Assembly: GCA_024235675.1 (NCBI GenBank)
Contig: JACKLZ010000002.1
Location: 429,501-493,500 of the forward strand
Direction: 5' to 3'
DNA: 64,000 nt
Origin: Zoogloeaceae bacterium
Lineage (GTDB): Bacteria; Pseudomonadota; Gammaproteobacteria; Burkholderiales; Rhodocyclaceae
Shown: piece by piece, positions 17,568 to 26,409 of the stretch
Layout of the letters: each line of letters begins with the position of its first letter
Numbering within the stretch: position 1 is the first letter of the stretch
Notes under the pieces: model-generated
Database searches by the model: none
What the model was told of the DNA's origin: nothing
The model's input: only the letters and a program-made list of their open reading frames with translations
Position numbers and translations under genes: made by a program

Positions 17568-18881
17568 TCAGTACAGTTCTTCGAGGCGATAGTCGACGAA
17601 GGTGGCGTCGCGCAGCTGACGCAGCCAGTCTTCGTAGGCCTCATCCGCCTTGCGCTGGCGCAGCGTGTTGCGGGCCACGGCGCGCTTGCGCTCTTCGGAC
17701 ACATCCTGCGTGCGGCGCTCTTCGACCCGAACCAGATGCCAGCCAAAGGGCGACTTCACCGGCGCGCTCAGCTCGCCGACTTTCAAGGCATCCATGGCGC
17801 GTTCGAATTCCGGCACCGTGTCGCCGGGATACACCCAACCGATCTCACCGCCCTTGGCGGCAGACAGGTCGGCGCTGTTGGCGCGCGCCAGGGCAGCAAA
17901 ATCTTCGCCGTTGAGCACCCGCGTACGCAAGGTCTCCAGGCGCTGGCGGGCGTCGGTATCCGAGACGACTTCGGTGGTTTTCACCAGAATATGGCTGACC
18001 CGGGTCTGCTGCACGGCCACCACGTCCGTCGCCTTTGCGCCGCGCACATCGTTGACCTTCACCAGGTGAAAGCCGGCGGGACTGCGCATGACCGGCGACA
18101 CTTCACCCGGCTTCAAGCCCTGCAGCGCCTCGATGAACAGCGCCGGCACACTGCTGGTCGGCCGCCAGCCGAGTGCGCCACCTTGCAGCGCGTCCGGCGC
18201 GTTGGAAAACTCGGCCGCCAGCTTCGCGAAATCCTCGCCCGCCAGTGCGCGGGCACGAATGCCCTCTGCCTTCTGACCCAGGGCATTGAGTTGCTCCGGG
18301 CTCGGCCCTTCCGGGGCGCGCAGCAAGATATGCGACAGATCGTATTCACGACTGTCGGCCGCATCGGGCGAACTTTTCAGGAAGTTATCGATCTCGGCGT
18401 CAGTCACCACCACGCGGGAGTCAACCTCGCGTTCGCGCAAACGGGCGATCAGCATTTCCTGACGAATGTTCTCGCGAAACTCCGACCAGTCGACGCCATC
18501 CTTTTCCAGCGCTGCACGGAACTGAGCCGCACTCAGCTTGTTGGAAGACGCGATACGGTCAATCGCGCCGCCCAGGGCGGTGTCGTCGATGCGCAGCCCG
18601 GTCTCGCCGGCCAACTGCAGTTGTGCCCGCTCAACCACCAGGCGCTCAAGCACCTGTTTGCGCAAGACCTCGTCAGGCGGCAACTGCCCGCCCTGACGGC
18701 CGAACTGGCGCTTGATCTGCGCGGTACGCTCGTCCAGGCTGGACTCGGTGATGGCGTCGTTATTGACCACCGCGACGATACGATCGACGAGTACCGTGCG
18801 AGCCGCACCGGAAACCGCCGGCAGCGCCGCCAGCACAGAGAAGAGCAGCGTGGAAAGGAGTCGGGGAAGCGCCGTTTTCAT
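17568..18881 (-). CDS. surA: Periplasmic chaperone / peptidyl-prolyl isomerase SurA
   Basis: SurA escorts outer-membrane beta-barrel proteins, LptD among them, through the periplasm. The 437-aa protein has a signal peptide ('[20 protein letters not shown]'), an N-terminal chaperone domain ('[20 protein letters not shown]'), two parvulin domains ('[10 protein letters not shown]...' and '[10 protein letters not shown]...', each ending 'GFHLVKV' or 'GWHLVRV') and a C-terminal helix region. The start at 18881 is the ATG of 'MKTALPRLL'; upstream codons lie in the lptD gap. The order lptD-surA-pdxA-rsmA is conserved widely, and all four are probably co-transcribed here. Confidence 0.95.
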   Translation of the reverse strand: MKTALPRLLSTLLFSVLAALPAVSGAARTVLVDRIVAVVNNDAITESSLDERTAQIKRQFGRQGGQLPPDEVLRKQVLERLVVERAQLQLAGETGLRIDDTALGGAIDRIASSNKLSAAQFRAALEKDGVDWSEFRENIRQEMLIARLREREVDSRVVVTDAEIDNFLKSSPDAADSREYDLSHILLRAPEGPSPEQLNALGQKAEGIRARALAGEDFAKLAAEFSNAPDALQGGALGWRPTSSVPALFIEALQGLKPGEVSPVMRSPAGFHLVKVNDVRGAKATDVVAVQQTRVSHILVKTTEVVSDTDARQRLETLRTRVLNGEDFAALARANSADLSAAKGGEIGWVYPGDTVPEFERAMDALKVGELSAPVKSPFGWHLVRVEERRTQDVSEERKRAVARNTLRQRKADEAYEDWLRQLRDATFVDYRLEELY

Positions 18882-18915
18882 AGATATCCTGTTGCAATAA
18901 GTAACTGCTGCAGCA

Positions 18916-21336
18916 TCACTCTCGGCCAAACACCGGGTCTGCCATGGGTTGATTGATGGTGCCATAACCGCCCACCGTTCGGCGTAGCAGATCCAGCGGA
19001 CTGGAGCCCACACTGGCCAGACCGTCGAGCTCGAGTTGCAGGAAAATGGCCTGGGTCACGTCTTCATCGTTGGTCGCATAGCGATGCACCACCACCCGGA
19101 ACACCCAGCAGTCAGCATCGTATTCCAGGCCGCCGAGGGCTTCGGTCACGCGGTGGTCGCGCAGCGAGCGATTGTAACGGGCCACGCCGTACCAGCGCCC
19201 ACCCAGCGGCCACTGGGCGGCGATGTCGACATCGCGCAGCACATCGCGGGTGTAACGGTAGCCGAGGTTAACAACCTTGGCGAAGCCCGGCTGGAAGCGC
19301 AGGTCGGCGCTGAAGCGCTCGGTCTGGCTATCTTCCGGGTTGTATTGCCAGGCAGTGTCCAGGGTGGTGATCTTGCCGATCCGGCCGCCCAGGCTGGCGA
19401 GGAAGTCGGAGCGGCGGTTGGTGCGCTCGCCGGAGTCGGACGTGGTATTGAGCGCGACGCGCTGATCCTCGAAGTAGAAACGCTGGCCAAGTGCGACTCG
19501 CAGTTGCTCGGCACCGCTCTCGGCGTCGATAAAGCGCGAGGTGACCGCCGCCGTCAGCTGGTTGGCGTTGGCGATCCGGTCACCGCCGCTGAAGATGTTC
19601 TCCGAGAAGATCTGGGCGAAATTGAAGTCGAACAGGCCGGAGTCGAAGTTGGGAATGTCGGACTGATCGCGATACGGCACATAGGCGTAGTAAAGCCGCG
19701 GCTCCATCGTCTGGATCATGTCGCGGCCACCCCACACCGTGTCGCGCTCGAAGATCACCGAGCTGTCGAGCGAGAAGGTCGGCACTGCGCGGGTGATGCT
19801 GTCCTGCCCCACGGTCAGCGGCGTGGTCAGATCGTAGCGGGTGTAGTGCACCCCGAGTTTCGGCGTCAACGTATAGGACGAGGTACCCAGGGGCCATTGG
19901 ATGGTCGGATTGAGCGTCGTCCGGCTGCCCTCGGGCTCACCCGCATCGGGGTGGGCAAAGCGGACGTACTCGGTATTGAGATTGAATTCCCCGCCGCCCC
20001 AGACGGTGCGCTCGCCGCCCAGGCCCAGCCGAGGCAGCCGACGATAGGGCCGGTCACCCGACAGGGTCTGGAAGCTCTGCACCATCGCCGAGGCCGACCA
20101 CCAGTCGCCCGAGCTGTAACTCAAGACCGCCTGGCGCAGCAGATTAGTCTGCGCGGCCACGGCCAGCCGGGAGCTGAGATCTTCGAAGTATTCATTGTCC
20201 GACACGCCGTTCAGGTCCAGCGCGCCGCTCAGACCGTAGCCGAAATTCTGCTGGTGGCGGATCGAGCCGGCTGCCCGGTTGGACTGGCCGGTCACACTGT
20301 CGCTGCTCAACCATTCGAGCGAGGTTTCGCCGCTCATGGTGTCGGTCAGATAGCGATACTGTCCGCCCAGCTGCAGACCACGACGACTGATATAACGCGG
20401 CACCAGCGTGGCGTCGTAGTTGGGCGCGATGTTCCAATAGTAGGGCACGGTCAATTCCACGCCGCTCTTGTTGGAGGTGCCAAAAGTCGGCGGCAAAAAG
20501 CCCGACTTGCGCTGCGCCACCAGCGGGAATTCCACCCACGGCATATAGAAGATCGGGGTGTCCTTGAACACCACCGTGCTGTCACGTGCCACGCCGACTT
20601 CGCGGTCGTAGTCCAGATCCAGCTCGCCGGCCTTGATGTACCAGTCGGGATTTTGCGGCTGACAGGTACTCCAGGTCGCGTCTTCGAGGCGGTACTGATT
20701 TTCGCCCTCGAAGCGGATCACGCTGGCCTGACCGCTGCCGGTCACCGGACGCTCGATACCGCCCTTGCGCGAGATGCGGTGGATTTCGTAAGACGGCGTC
20801 TGCAGCTCGCCCGTCTGCTCATCCATCCGCATCTTCACTTTTGGGCCGGACAGTCGATCCTCACCGCGACGCAACTCGACATTGCCCTCGGCCTCAACCT
20901 CGTCAAGCGCTTCGCGGTATTTGATCTGGTCAGCCTTCAGTACCGCACCGTCTCGACGCAGCACGGCATGACCCTCGGCAGTGAGCTCCACATCCTGCTG
21001 CCCGACAATCCGGTCCGCGTCGATGGTGGTCACGCCGAGCGCTGCCGGCACCGTCGCCGCACTGGTCGTCAGCGCGCCAACGGCTTTGGGCGCAACCGGT
21101 TTGCCCTTGGCTGGCGGGGTCTGTGCTGCCTTGGCGCTACCGCGATTCGACGCAGGCGATGCGCGACGCGACGGCGCCTTCGCTTCGGGCACAATGGGTT
21201 TGGGCGCAGCGGCAGGCGTGCCCATCAGATCGGCGGGGATCACCAATGCCGGCAGCCCGGCAGCGGTCCCGGCGGCCGGCAAAGTGGCCAGCAGCAAGGG
21301 GATGGCCCGCAAGGTCCAACGCGTGGCAGTCGGCAA
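18916..21336 (-). CDS. lptD: LPS-assembly protein LptD
   Basis: LptD is the outer-membrane barrel that, with LptE, inserts lipopolysaccharide into the outer leaflet. The 806-aa protein has a signal peptide ('WTLRAIPLLLATLPAAGTAA'), a Pro/Ala-rich linker, an OstA jelly-roll domain ('DADRIVGQQDVELTAEGHAV') and the large barrel ('DTPIFYMPWVEFPL', 'YYWNIAPNYDATLVPRYISRRG'). I chose a TTG start at 21336 because 'GGAGA' lies 7-11 nt upstream and the signal peptide follows; no ATG is suitably placed. Only two Cys are visible ('TWSTCQPQ' and 'YDADCWVF'), against four in E. coli. Confidence 0.94.
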   Translation of the reverse strand: MPTATRWTLRAIPLLLATLPAAGTAAGLPALVIPADLMGTPAAAPKPIVPEAKAPSRRASPASNRGSAKAAQTPPAKGKPVAPKAVGALTTSAATVPAALGVTTIDADRIVGQQDVELTAEGHAVLRRDGAVLKADQIKYREALDEVEAEGNVELRRGEDRLSGPKVKMRMDEQTGELQTPSYEIHRISRKGGIERPVTGSGQASVIRFEGENQYRLEDATWSTCQPQNPDWYIKAGELDLDYDREVGVARDSTVVFKDTPIFYMPWVEFPLVAQRKSGFLPPTFGTSNKSGVELTVPYYWNIAPNYDATLVPRYISRRGLQLGGQYRYLTDTMSGETSLEWLSSDSVTGQSNRAAGSIRHQQNFGYGLSGALDLNGVSDNEYFEDLSSRLAVAAQTNLLRQAVLSYSSGDWWSASAMVQSFQTLSGDRPYRRLPRLGLGGERTVWGGGEFNLNTEYVRFAHPDAGEPEGSRTTLNPTIQWPLGTSSYTLTPKLGVHYTRYDLTTPLTVGQDSITRAVPTFSLDSSVIFERDTVWGGRDMIQTMEPRLYYAYVPYRDQSDIPNFDSGLFDFNFAQIFSENIFSGGDRIANANQLTAAVTSRFIDAESGAEQLRVALGQRFYFEDQRVALNTTSDSGERTNRRSDFLASLGGRIGKITTLDTAWQYNPEDSQTERFSADLRFQPGFAKVVNLGYRYTRDVLRDVDIAAQWPLGGRWYGVARYNRSLRDHRVTEALGGLEYDADCWVFRVVVHRYATNDEDVTQAIFLQLELDGLASVGSSPLDLLRRTVGGYGTINQPMADPVFGRE

Positions 21337-21407
21337 TGCGTGTCTCCGTTTGAATAGCGGCGGATCGGCTGCACACCGGCAAACAGCGTTCCGGCTGCGG
21401 TCTTTGA

Positions 21408-21413
21408 TAAAAT
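21408..21413 (+). promoter_or_regulatory. -10 box of amgK-murU
   Basis: 'TAAAAT' lies 33 nt upstream of the amgK GTG in the divergent gap with lptD. No clear -35 is visible. Confidence 0.35.
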
Positions 21414-21445
21414 TCGCGATTTTACACGAACATCGGACGGCACCC

Positions 21446-22444
21446 GTGGAAAGACTCGCGCAACTCAAGCACTGGCTGGGCACCCGTTACCCGGGCCGCC
21501 AGATCGACCTCGCGCCCGCTTCGGCCGACGCCAGCTTTCGCCGCTACTTCCGGGTGCATGTCGAGGGCGAACCCGCCAGCCTCATCGCCATGGACGCTCC
21601 GCCGGAGAAGGAAGACACCGCCCCCTTCATCCGCATCGCCAAACTCTTCGGCGACAGCGGTGCGCAGGTGCCGACGGTACTCGACGCCGACACCGAGGCG
21701 GGTTTTCTGTTGCTCACCGACCTTGGCGACACCACCTACCTGAGCGCCCTCGACGCCGATAGCGCTCACGCACTCTACGCCGACGCCCTCGGCGCGCTGA
21801 TCTGCATCCAGAAGGCCAGCGCCCCCGACGTGCTGCCCGACTACGACCGCGAACGCCTGCTGGCCGAGATGCAACTCTTCCCCGACTGGTATCTGGCGCG
21901 CCACAAGCACATCACGCTCGACGACACAGAGCGCAAGACGCTCGACACCGTGTTTGAGCGCCTGCTCGACGTGCACCTGGCCGAGCCCAAAGTCTTCGTG
22001 CATCGCGACTTTCACAGCCGCAACCTGATGGTCACCGAGCACGGCGCCGGCGTGCTCGATTTTCAGGACGCCGTGTATGGCCCGATCACCTACGATCTGG
22101 CCTCGCTGTTCAAGGACGCCTACATCGACTGGGACGAAGCCTTCGTGCTCGACATGCTCGCCCGATACTGGGAGGCGGCGCGGCAAATCGGCCTGCCGGT
22201 GCGCGAGGACTTCGCCGAATTCCACCGCGACTTCGAATGGATGGGCGTGCAGCGCCACCTCAAGGTGCTCGGCATCTTCGCCCGCCTGTGCCACCGCGAC
22301 GGCAAGGCCGGCTATGTCGACGACATGCCACGCGTCTCCAGCTACCTGCGCAAGACCTGCCAGCGCTACAGCGAACTGCGGCCGCTGATCCGCATCCTCA
22401 ACCGCTGCGACCCGGTCGACGAAACCGTCGGCTACACCTTCTGA
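21446..22444 (+). CDS. amgK: N-acetylmuramate/N-acetylglucosamine kinase AmgK
   Basis: AmgK phosphorylates MurNAc and GlcNAc at the anomeric position in the peptidoglycan-recycling shortcut to UDP-MurNAc, which bypasses fosfomycin-sensitive MurA. The 332-aa protein has the aminoglycoside-phosphotransferase fold: 'ASFRRYFRVHVEG', 'LLLTDLGDTTYLSAL', the catalytic loop 'FVHRDFHSRNLMV' and the metal site 'VLDFQDAVYGPITYDLASL'. The start is GTG 21446; the frame is open much further upstream, but that part overlaps lptD and lacks similarity. murU follows after 8 nt, which strengthens the specific assignment over generic kinase. Confidence 0.92.
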   Translation: MERLAQLKHWLGTRYPGRQIDLAPASADASFRRYFRVHVEGEPASLIAMDAPPEKEDTAPFIRIAKLFGDSGAQVPTVLDADTEAGFLLLTDLGDTTYLSALDADSAHALYADALGALICIQKASAPDVLPDYDRERLLAEMQLFPDWYLARHKHITLDDTERKTLDTVFERLLDVHLAEPKVFVHRDFHSRNLMVTEHGAGVLDFQDAVYGPITYDLASLFKDAYIDWDEAFVLDMLARYWEAARQIGLPVREDFAEFHRDFEWMGVQRHLKVLGIFARLCHRDGKAGYVDDMPRVSSYLRKTCQRYSELRPLIRILNRCDPVDETVGYTF

Positions 22445-22452
22445 GAGCCGCC

Positions 22453-23145
22453 ATGCGCGCCATGATCCTGGCCGCCGGGCGCGGCGAACGCATGCGCCCG
22501 CTCACCGACACCTGCCCCAAGCCGCTACTGTCGGCGGGCGGGGCGCCGCTGATCGTTCATCATCTGCGCCGGCTGGCGGCCGCCGGCATCGACCAGATCG
22601 TCATCAACCACGCGCACCTCGGCGAGATGATCGAAACCGCGCTCGGCGACGGCAGCGCCTTTGGTCTGCACATCCGCTACTCGCCCGAGGCCACCGCGCT
22701 CGAGACCGCCGGCGGCATCCGCCAAGCCCTGCCGCGGCTTGGCGACGCGCCCTTTCTGGTGGTCAATGGCGACGTGTTCTGCGACATCGATTTCGGTGCG
22801 CTCATCCACCGCGCCGATGCACTGAAGGCTGACCGCGCCCACCTCGTCCTCGTCCCCAACCCGCCCCACCATCCGGCCGGCGACTTTCACCTGCGCGGCG
22901 GCCGCGCCAGCCTGAGCGACGGCGAGCGGCTGACATTCTCGGGCATTGGGCTCTATCATCCCGACATGTTCGCGTCATTACCCTCCGGCCAGGCCGCCCC
23001 ACTCGGCCCGCTGCTGCGCCAGGCGATCACCGCCGGGCAGGTCAGCGCCGAGCGCTTCGACGGCCTGTGGATGGACATCGGCACGCCCGAACGCCTGGCC
23101 GAACTGGACGCCCGGCTACGCCCGAACGCTCCGGAAAACGCATAG
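22453..23145 (+). CDS. murU: N-acetylmuramate-1-phosphate uridylyltransferase MurU
   Basis: MurU transfers UMP to MurNAc-1-phosphate, giving UDP-MurNAc. The 230-aa protein is a nucleotidyltransferase with the signature 'MILAAGRGERMRPLTDTCPKPL', the sugar-binding 'ALETAGGIRQALPRLG', metal Asp in 'VVNGDVFCDIDF' and 'GLWMDIGTPERLAELD' at the end. It is shorter than glucose-1-phosphate thymidylyltransferases, as expected for MurU, and follows amgK by 8 nt. The frame extends upstream within amgK, but the ATG at 22453 begins the conserved N-terminus. Confidence 0.92.
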   Translation: MRAMILAAGRGERMRPLTDTCPKPLLSAGGAPLIVHHLRRLAAAGIDQIVINHAHLGEMIETALGDGSAFGLHIRYSPEATALETAGGIRQALPRLGDAPFLVVNGDVFCDIDFGALIHRADALKADRAHLVLVPNPPHHPAGDFHLRGGRASLSDGERLTFSGIGLYHPDMFASLPSGQAAPLGPLLRQAITAGQVSAERFDGLWMDIGTPERLAELDARLRPNAPENA

Positions 23146-23177
23146 TCTTAACGACACCGACTCATAGGAACGTCGCC

Positions 23178-24500
23178 TTGAACCCAGCCTTCGCGCCCTT
23201 TCACAACCGCCGTCAGCGCCTGCTCGACACCCTCACGCGTCGCGGCGGCGGGGTCGCCATCGTCCCGACCGCGGCCGAAGTCACGCGCAACCGCGACACC
23301 CACTACCCCTTCAGGCCCGATAGCTACTTCCACTATCTGAGCGGCTTCCCCGAGCCCGAGGCCGTGCTGGTACTCGTCGCCGGCGACACCCCGCGCAGCC
23401 TGCTGTTCTGCCGCGACAAGAACATCGAACGCGAAATCTGGGACGGCTTCCGTTTTGGCCCCGAAGCGGCCGCCGATGAATTCGGCTTTGACGAAGCCCA
23501 CCCCATCGCCGACCTCGACACCCAATTGACCACCTTGCTGGCCAACCAGCCGGCGATCTACTTCGCCCTCGGCCACGACCTCGCCTGGGACAAACGCCTG
23601 GTCGACGCCCTCAACCGGGTGCGCGAGCAAGTGCGCACCGGCATCACCGCCCCGGCGCGCATTCAGGATCTGCACGCCGAGCTCGACGAGATGCGCCTGA
23701 TCAAGGACAGCCACGAAGTGCTGACCATGCGCCGCGCCGCCGCCATCTCCGACGTCGGCCACCGCCGCGCCATGCAAGTCACCCGGCCGGGCAGGCACGA
23801 ATACGAAGTCGAAGCCGAACTGCTGCACGCCTTCCGCCAGGGCGGCGCGCAATCGCCGGCCTACCCCGCCATCGTCGCCGGCGGCGCCAATGCCTGCGTG
23901 CTGCACTATGTCAGCAACGCCTGCCGCCTGGCCGATGGCGACCTGCTGCTCATCGACGCCGGCTGCGAGCTCGACGGCTACGCCTCCGACATCACCCGCA
24001 CATTCCCGGTCAACGGCCGCTTCAGCGGGCCGCAGCGCGATGTGTACCAGCTGGTGCTGGCCGCCCAGCAGGCCGCTATCGACGCCACCGCGCCCGGCAT
24101 CGCCTGGAACGTCCCGCATGACGCCGCCGTCGCCGTGCTCGCCCAGGGCATGCTTGACCTCGGCCTGCTCAGCGGCACGCTGGACGGCGTACTCGAAGCC
24201 GGCGACTACCGCCGCTTCTACATGCACCGCACCGGCCACTGGCTGGGCCTCGACGTGCACGACGTCGGCGACTACAAACGCGACGGCGACTGGCGGCCAC
24301 TACAGACCGGCATGACCCTCACCGTCGAACCCGGCTGCTACATCCGAGCCGCCGACAAGGTGCCCGAAGCCTTCTGGAACATCGGCATCCGCATCGAAGA
24401 CGACGTGCTGATCACCGCCGACGGCTGCGACATCCTCTCCGCCGCCACGCCCAAAACCATCGACGACATCGAAGCCCTGATGCGGGACGCGCACGCATGA
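23178..24500 (+). CDS. pepP: Xaa-Pro aminopeptidase (aminopeptidase P)
   Basis: PepP removes N-terminal residues preceding proline and is a dinuclear manganese enzyme of family M24B. The 440-aa protein has the N-terminal creatinase-like domain ('DSYFHYLSGFPEPEAVLVLV') and the pita-bread domain with metal ligands in 'LLIDAGCELDGYASDITRTF', 'HRTGHWLGLDVHDVG', 'TVEPGCYI' and 'IRIEDDVLIT'. I chose TTG 23178, beginning 'LNPAFAPFHNRR', with 'TAGGAA' about 8 nt upstream; no ATG fits. It overlaps ubiH by four bases. pepP-ubiH order is conserved in proteobacteria. Confidence 0.94.
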   Translation: MNPAFAPFHNRRQRLLDTLTRRGGGVAIVPTAAEVTRNRDTHYPFRPDSYFHYLSGFPEPEAVLVLVAGDTPRSLLFCRDKNIEREIWDGFRFGPEAAADEFGFDEAHPIADLDTQLTTLLANQPAIYFALGHDLAWDKRLVDALNRVREQVRTGITAPARIQDLHAELDEMRLIKDSHEVLTMRRAAAISDVGHRRAMQVTRPGRHEYEVEAELLHAFRQGGAQSPAYPAIVAGGANACVLHYVSNACRLADGDLLLIDAGCELDGYASDITRTFPVNGRFSGPQRDVYQLVLAAQQAAIDATAPGIAWNVPHDAAVAVLAQGMLDLGLLSGTLDGVLEAGDYRRFYMHRTGHWLGLDVHDVGDYKRDGDWRPLQTGMTLTVEPGCYIRAADKVPEAFWNIGIRIEDDVLITADGCDILSAATPKTIDDIEALMRDAHA

Positions 24501-25636
24501 AAACGCCCGACATCGCCATCATCGGCGCCGGCCCGGTCGGCATGGCGCTGGCGCTCGCGCTGCACGGCGGGCCGCACACCGTCACCCTTATCGACGCCCG
24601 CGGCCGCGGCGCCTCACGCAAAGACCCGCGCGTGCTCGCGCTGGCCCACGGCACCCGCCTCACGCTCGAACGCCTCGGCGTGTGGGAGCACCTGCCCACC
24701 ACGCCGATCCGCCACATCCACATCTCGCAACAAGGCGGTTTCGGTCGCACCCAACTCAACGAATCCGACTACGCCCTCGATGGCCTCGGCCATGTGGTGC
24801 GCGCTGGCGATCTCGCCGCCGCGCTCGACGACGCCATCACCGCTGCCAACATCCCGGTCATCGACCACAGCGACGCCGAGGTCGACCCCGAGCTGCACGG
24901 CCGCGTGCGGCTGCGCCGCGCCGACACCACCGAAGCCCTCGACTGCCAGCTCGTGGTCTGCGCCGAAGGCGGCATGCGCGCCGACGACCCGGCCATCCGG
25001 GTGCGCGACTACGGTCAGCACGCCGTCATCTGCATGGCCACGCCCGCCGTCGCCCATGGCAACACCGCCTACGAGCGCTTCACCCCCAACGGCCCGGTCG
25101 CCCTGCTGCCCTGCGGCACCGACTTCGCCGTCGTGCACACCGCCGCCCCCGAGCAAGCCGACACCTGGCTGGCGCTCGACGACACCGCCTACCTCGCCGA
25201 GCTGCAGCAAGCCTTCGGCCACCGCGTCGCGCTTATCGGCGTCAGCCCGCGCGAGCGCTTTCCGCTGCAACTTCGCGTACGCCACACCCCCGTCGCCAAC
25301 CGCCAGGTCTGGCTCGGCAACGCCGCACAAACGCTGCACCCGGTCGCCGGCCAGGGCCTCAACCTCGCGCTGCGCGACGTCTGGGCGCTGGCGCGACGCC
25401 TCAACGCAGCCGACGACCCCGGCGACGCACAAGTGCTCGCCGCCTACCTGCGCGACCGCCGCCTCGACCGCGCCAGCACCGTCGGCTTCACCGACACCCT
25501 GGTGCGCCTGTTCAGCAACGACCTGCCGCCCCTGCGCGGCCTGCGTGGCCTCGGTCTGCTGGCGCTTGATCTGGCGCCACCGCTGCGGCACTTTGTGGCC
25601 AAACGGATGATGTTTGGCGCGCGGGCCTGGCCATAG
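24497..25636 (+). CDS. ubiH: UbiH-family FAD-dependent ubiquinone-biosynthesis hydroxylase
   Basis: This is a class A flavoprotein monooxygenase of the UbiH/UbiF/VisC group, which hydroxylates the ubiquinone ring precursor. The 379-aa protein shows the Rossmann motif 'DIAIIGAGPVGMALALAL' and the second FAD motif in 'VWLGNAAQTLHPVAGQGLNL', where GNAAQ replaces the more usual GDAAH, as is common in this family. Its start overlaps the pepP stop (ATGA), matching the pepP-ubiH arrangement of E. coli. Which ring position it hydroxylates (UbiH versus the UbiM or UbiI types) cannot be fixed from sequence reading alone. Confidence 0.85.
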   Translation: MKTPDIAIIGAGPVGMALALALHGGPHTVTLIDARGRGASRKDPRVLALAHGTRLTLERLGVWEHLPTTPIRHIHISQQGGFGRTQLNESDYALDGLGHVVRAGDLAAALDDAITAANIPVIDHSDAEVDPELHGRVRLRRADTTEALDCQLVVCAEGGMRADDPAIRVRDYGQHAVICMATPAVAHGNTAYERFTPNGPVALLPCGTDFAVVHTAAPEQADTWLALDDTAYLAELQQAFGHRVALIGVSPRERFPLQLRVRHTPVANRQVWLGNAAQTLHPVAGQGLNLALRDVWALARRLNAADDPGDAQVLAAYLRDRRLDRASTVGFTDTLVRLFSNDLPPLRGLRGLGLLALDLAPPLRHFVAKRMMFGARAWP

Positions 25637-25714
25637 GGATTGGGTTGCGCGTTCGCGCTATCGATTAAATCGGTTGGTATTTTCGGGCAGCTTTCCCGAG
25701 TGCATGCAGGTGCT

Positions 25715-25925
25715 GGCCGGGTCTCGCCCCGGCGGGCGACTTACTTTCTTGCTTGTGCAAGAAAGCTAGGCAAAGAAGCACAGCCCGCTTTCGCGTCGCC
25801 TGCGGCGATTCCCGCCCTGCGGTGGTGTCGGGCGGGGTGCTTCGCGAACTCGCCCTTCGGGCTCAAACAAGCGAAGCCCCTTTTTCCGCCCGCCACCGCC
25901 TCCGGTTGGCGCGGCAGAGGGCGGA
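25715..25925 (+). repeat. Intergenic repeat, left copy (direct orientation)
   Basis: A non-coding repeat of about 210 bp begins with GGCCGGGTCTCGCCCCGGCG (25715), followed by a small hairpin (CTTTCTTGC-TTGT-GCAAGAAAG, 25745-25766) and then a GC-rich tail with 'GAACTCGCCCTTCGGGCTCAAACA' type sequence in two short blocks. The same order of blocks recurs on the opposite strand at 26050-26263. The first 25 bases are identical between the copies, while inner parts have diverged. The block resembles an intergenic element I recall seeing repeatedly in beta- and gammaproteobacterial genomes. Confidence 0.7.
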
Positions 25926-25959
25926 TCGGTTGTGCCCGAATCGGCCAGTCGTGATGGTT

Positions 25960-26023
25960 TTGTAGGGTGGGTGGCTTGCCACCCACCAGGCAGCGTTTGT
26001 CGTCCGGCACAATGGTGGGTTCG
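25960..26023. repeat. Short GT-rich hairpin between the two repeat copies
   Basis: The centre of the inverted pair holds 'GTAGGGTGGGTGGC' next to 'GCCACCCACC', an inverted repeat (GGGTGGGTGGC against GCCACCCACC), with a further 'GGTGGGTTCG' close by. It resembles the short GGTGGGT-type intergenic elements found in many bacteria. No coding sequence is supported here. Confidence 0.5.
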
Positions 26024-26049
26024 AGCGATGGCGAAGCCGAGCCCGCGCG

Positions 26050-26263
26050 CCCATCCCCTTCTGTGCCGCCGAACGAAGCCCGGGGGCGGCGGGAATTGTC
26101 GTGTCGCCTGTCTGAGCCCGGAACGGGCGAGTTTGCGACGCGACCCGCCGCCACCGGGCGCAGTGAGGGCACCGGCGAAGCCGGCGGTACAGCGGGGGCG
26201 CTTTCTTGGTGACTTCTTTGTCGCCACAAAGAAGTGACTCGCCCGCCGGGGCGAGACCCGGCC
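26050..26263 (-). repeat. Intergenic repeat, right copy (inverted orientation)
   Basis: Read on the minus strand from 26263, this copy has the same 25-base opening as the left copy, a variant hairpin (ACTTCTTTGT-GGCG-ACAAAGAAGT), then 'CAAACTCGCCCGTTCCGGGC' and a CCGCC-rich tail. The hairpin stem differs in sequence from that of the left copy but is still fully paired, which suggests that the structure is kept. Together the copies flank about 120 bp and fill most of the 773-base gap between ubiH and dusB. Confidence 0.7.
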
Positions 26264-26374
26264 AACGGCTGTCACCAACGGGCACCCAAGAAACCGGCCC
26301 CGCGGTGCCGAAACCGCCCTCCACTTTCCGATGGGCGTTACGTTTTTAGGCTTCGCCGACTCCCCCCCATCGGT

Positions 26375-26380
26375 TAGAAT
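26375..26380 (+). promoter_or_regulatory. -10 box of the dusB-fis transcript
   Basis: 'TAGAAT' lies 29 nt upstream of the dusB ATG, after the repeat region. The -35 is not clear. Confidence 0.4.
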
Positions 26381-26409
26381 GGCGGCTTTGTCGCTTTCGC
26401 CCGCCCCCC

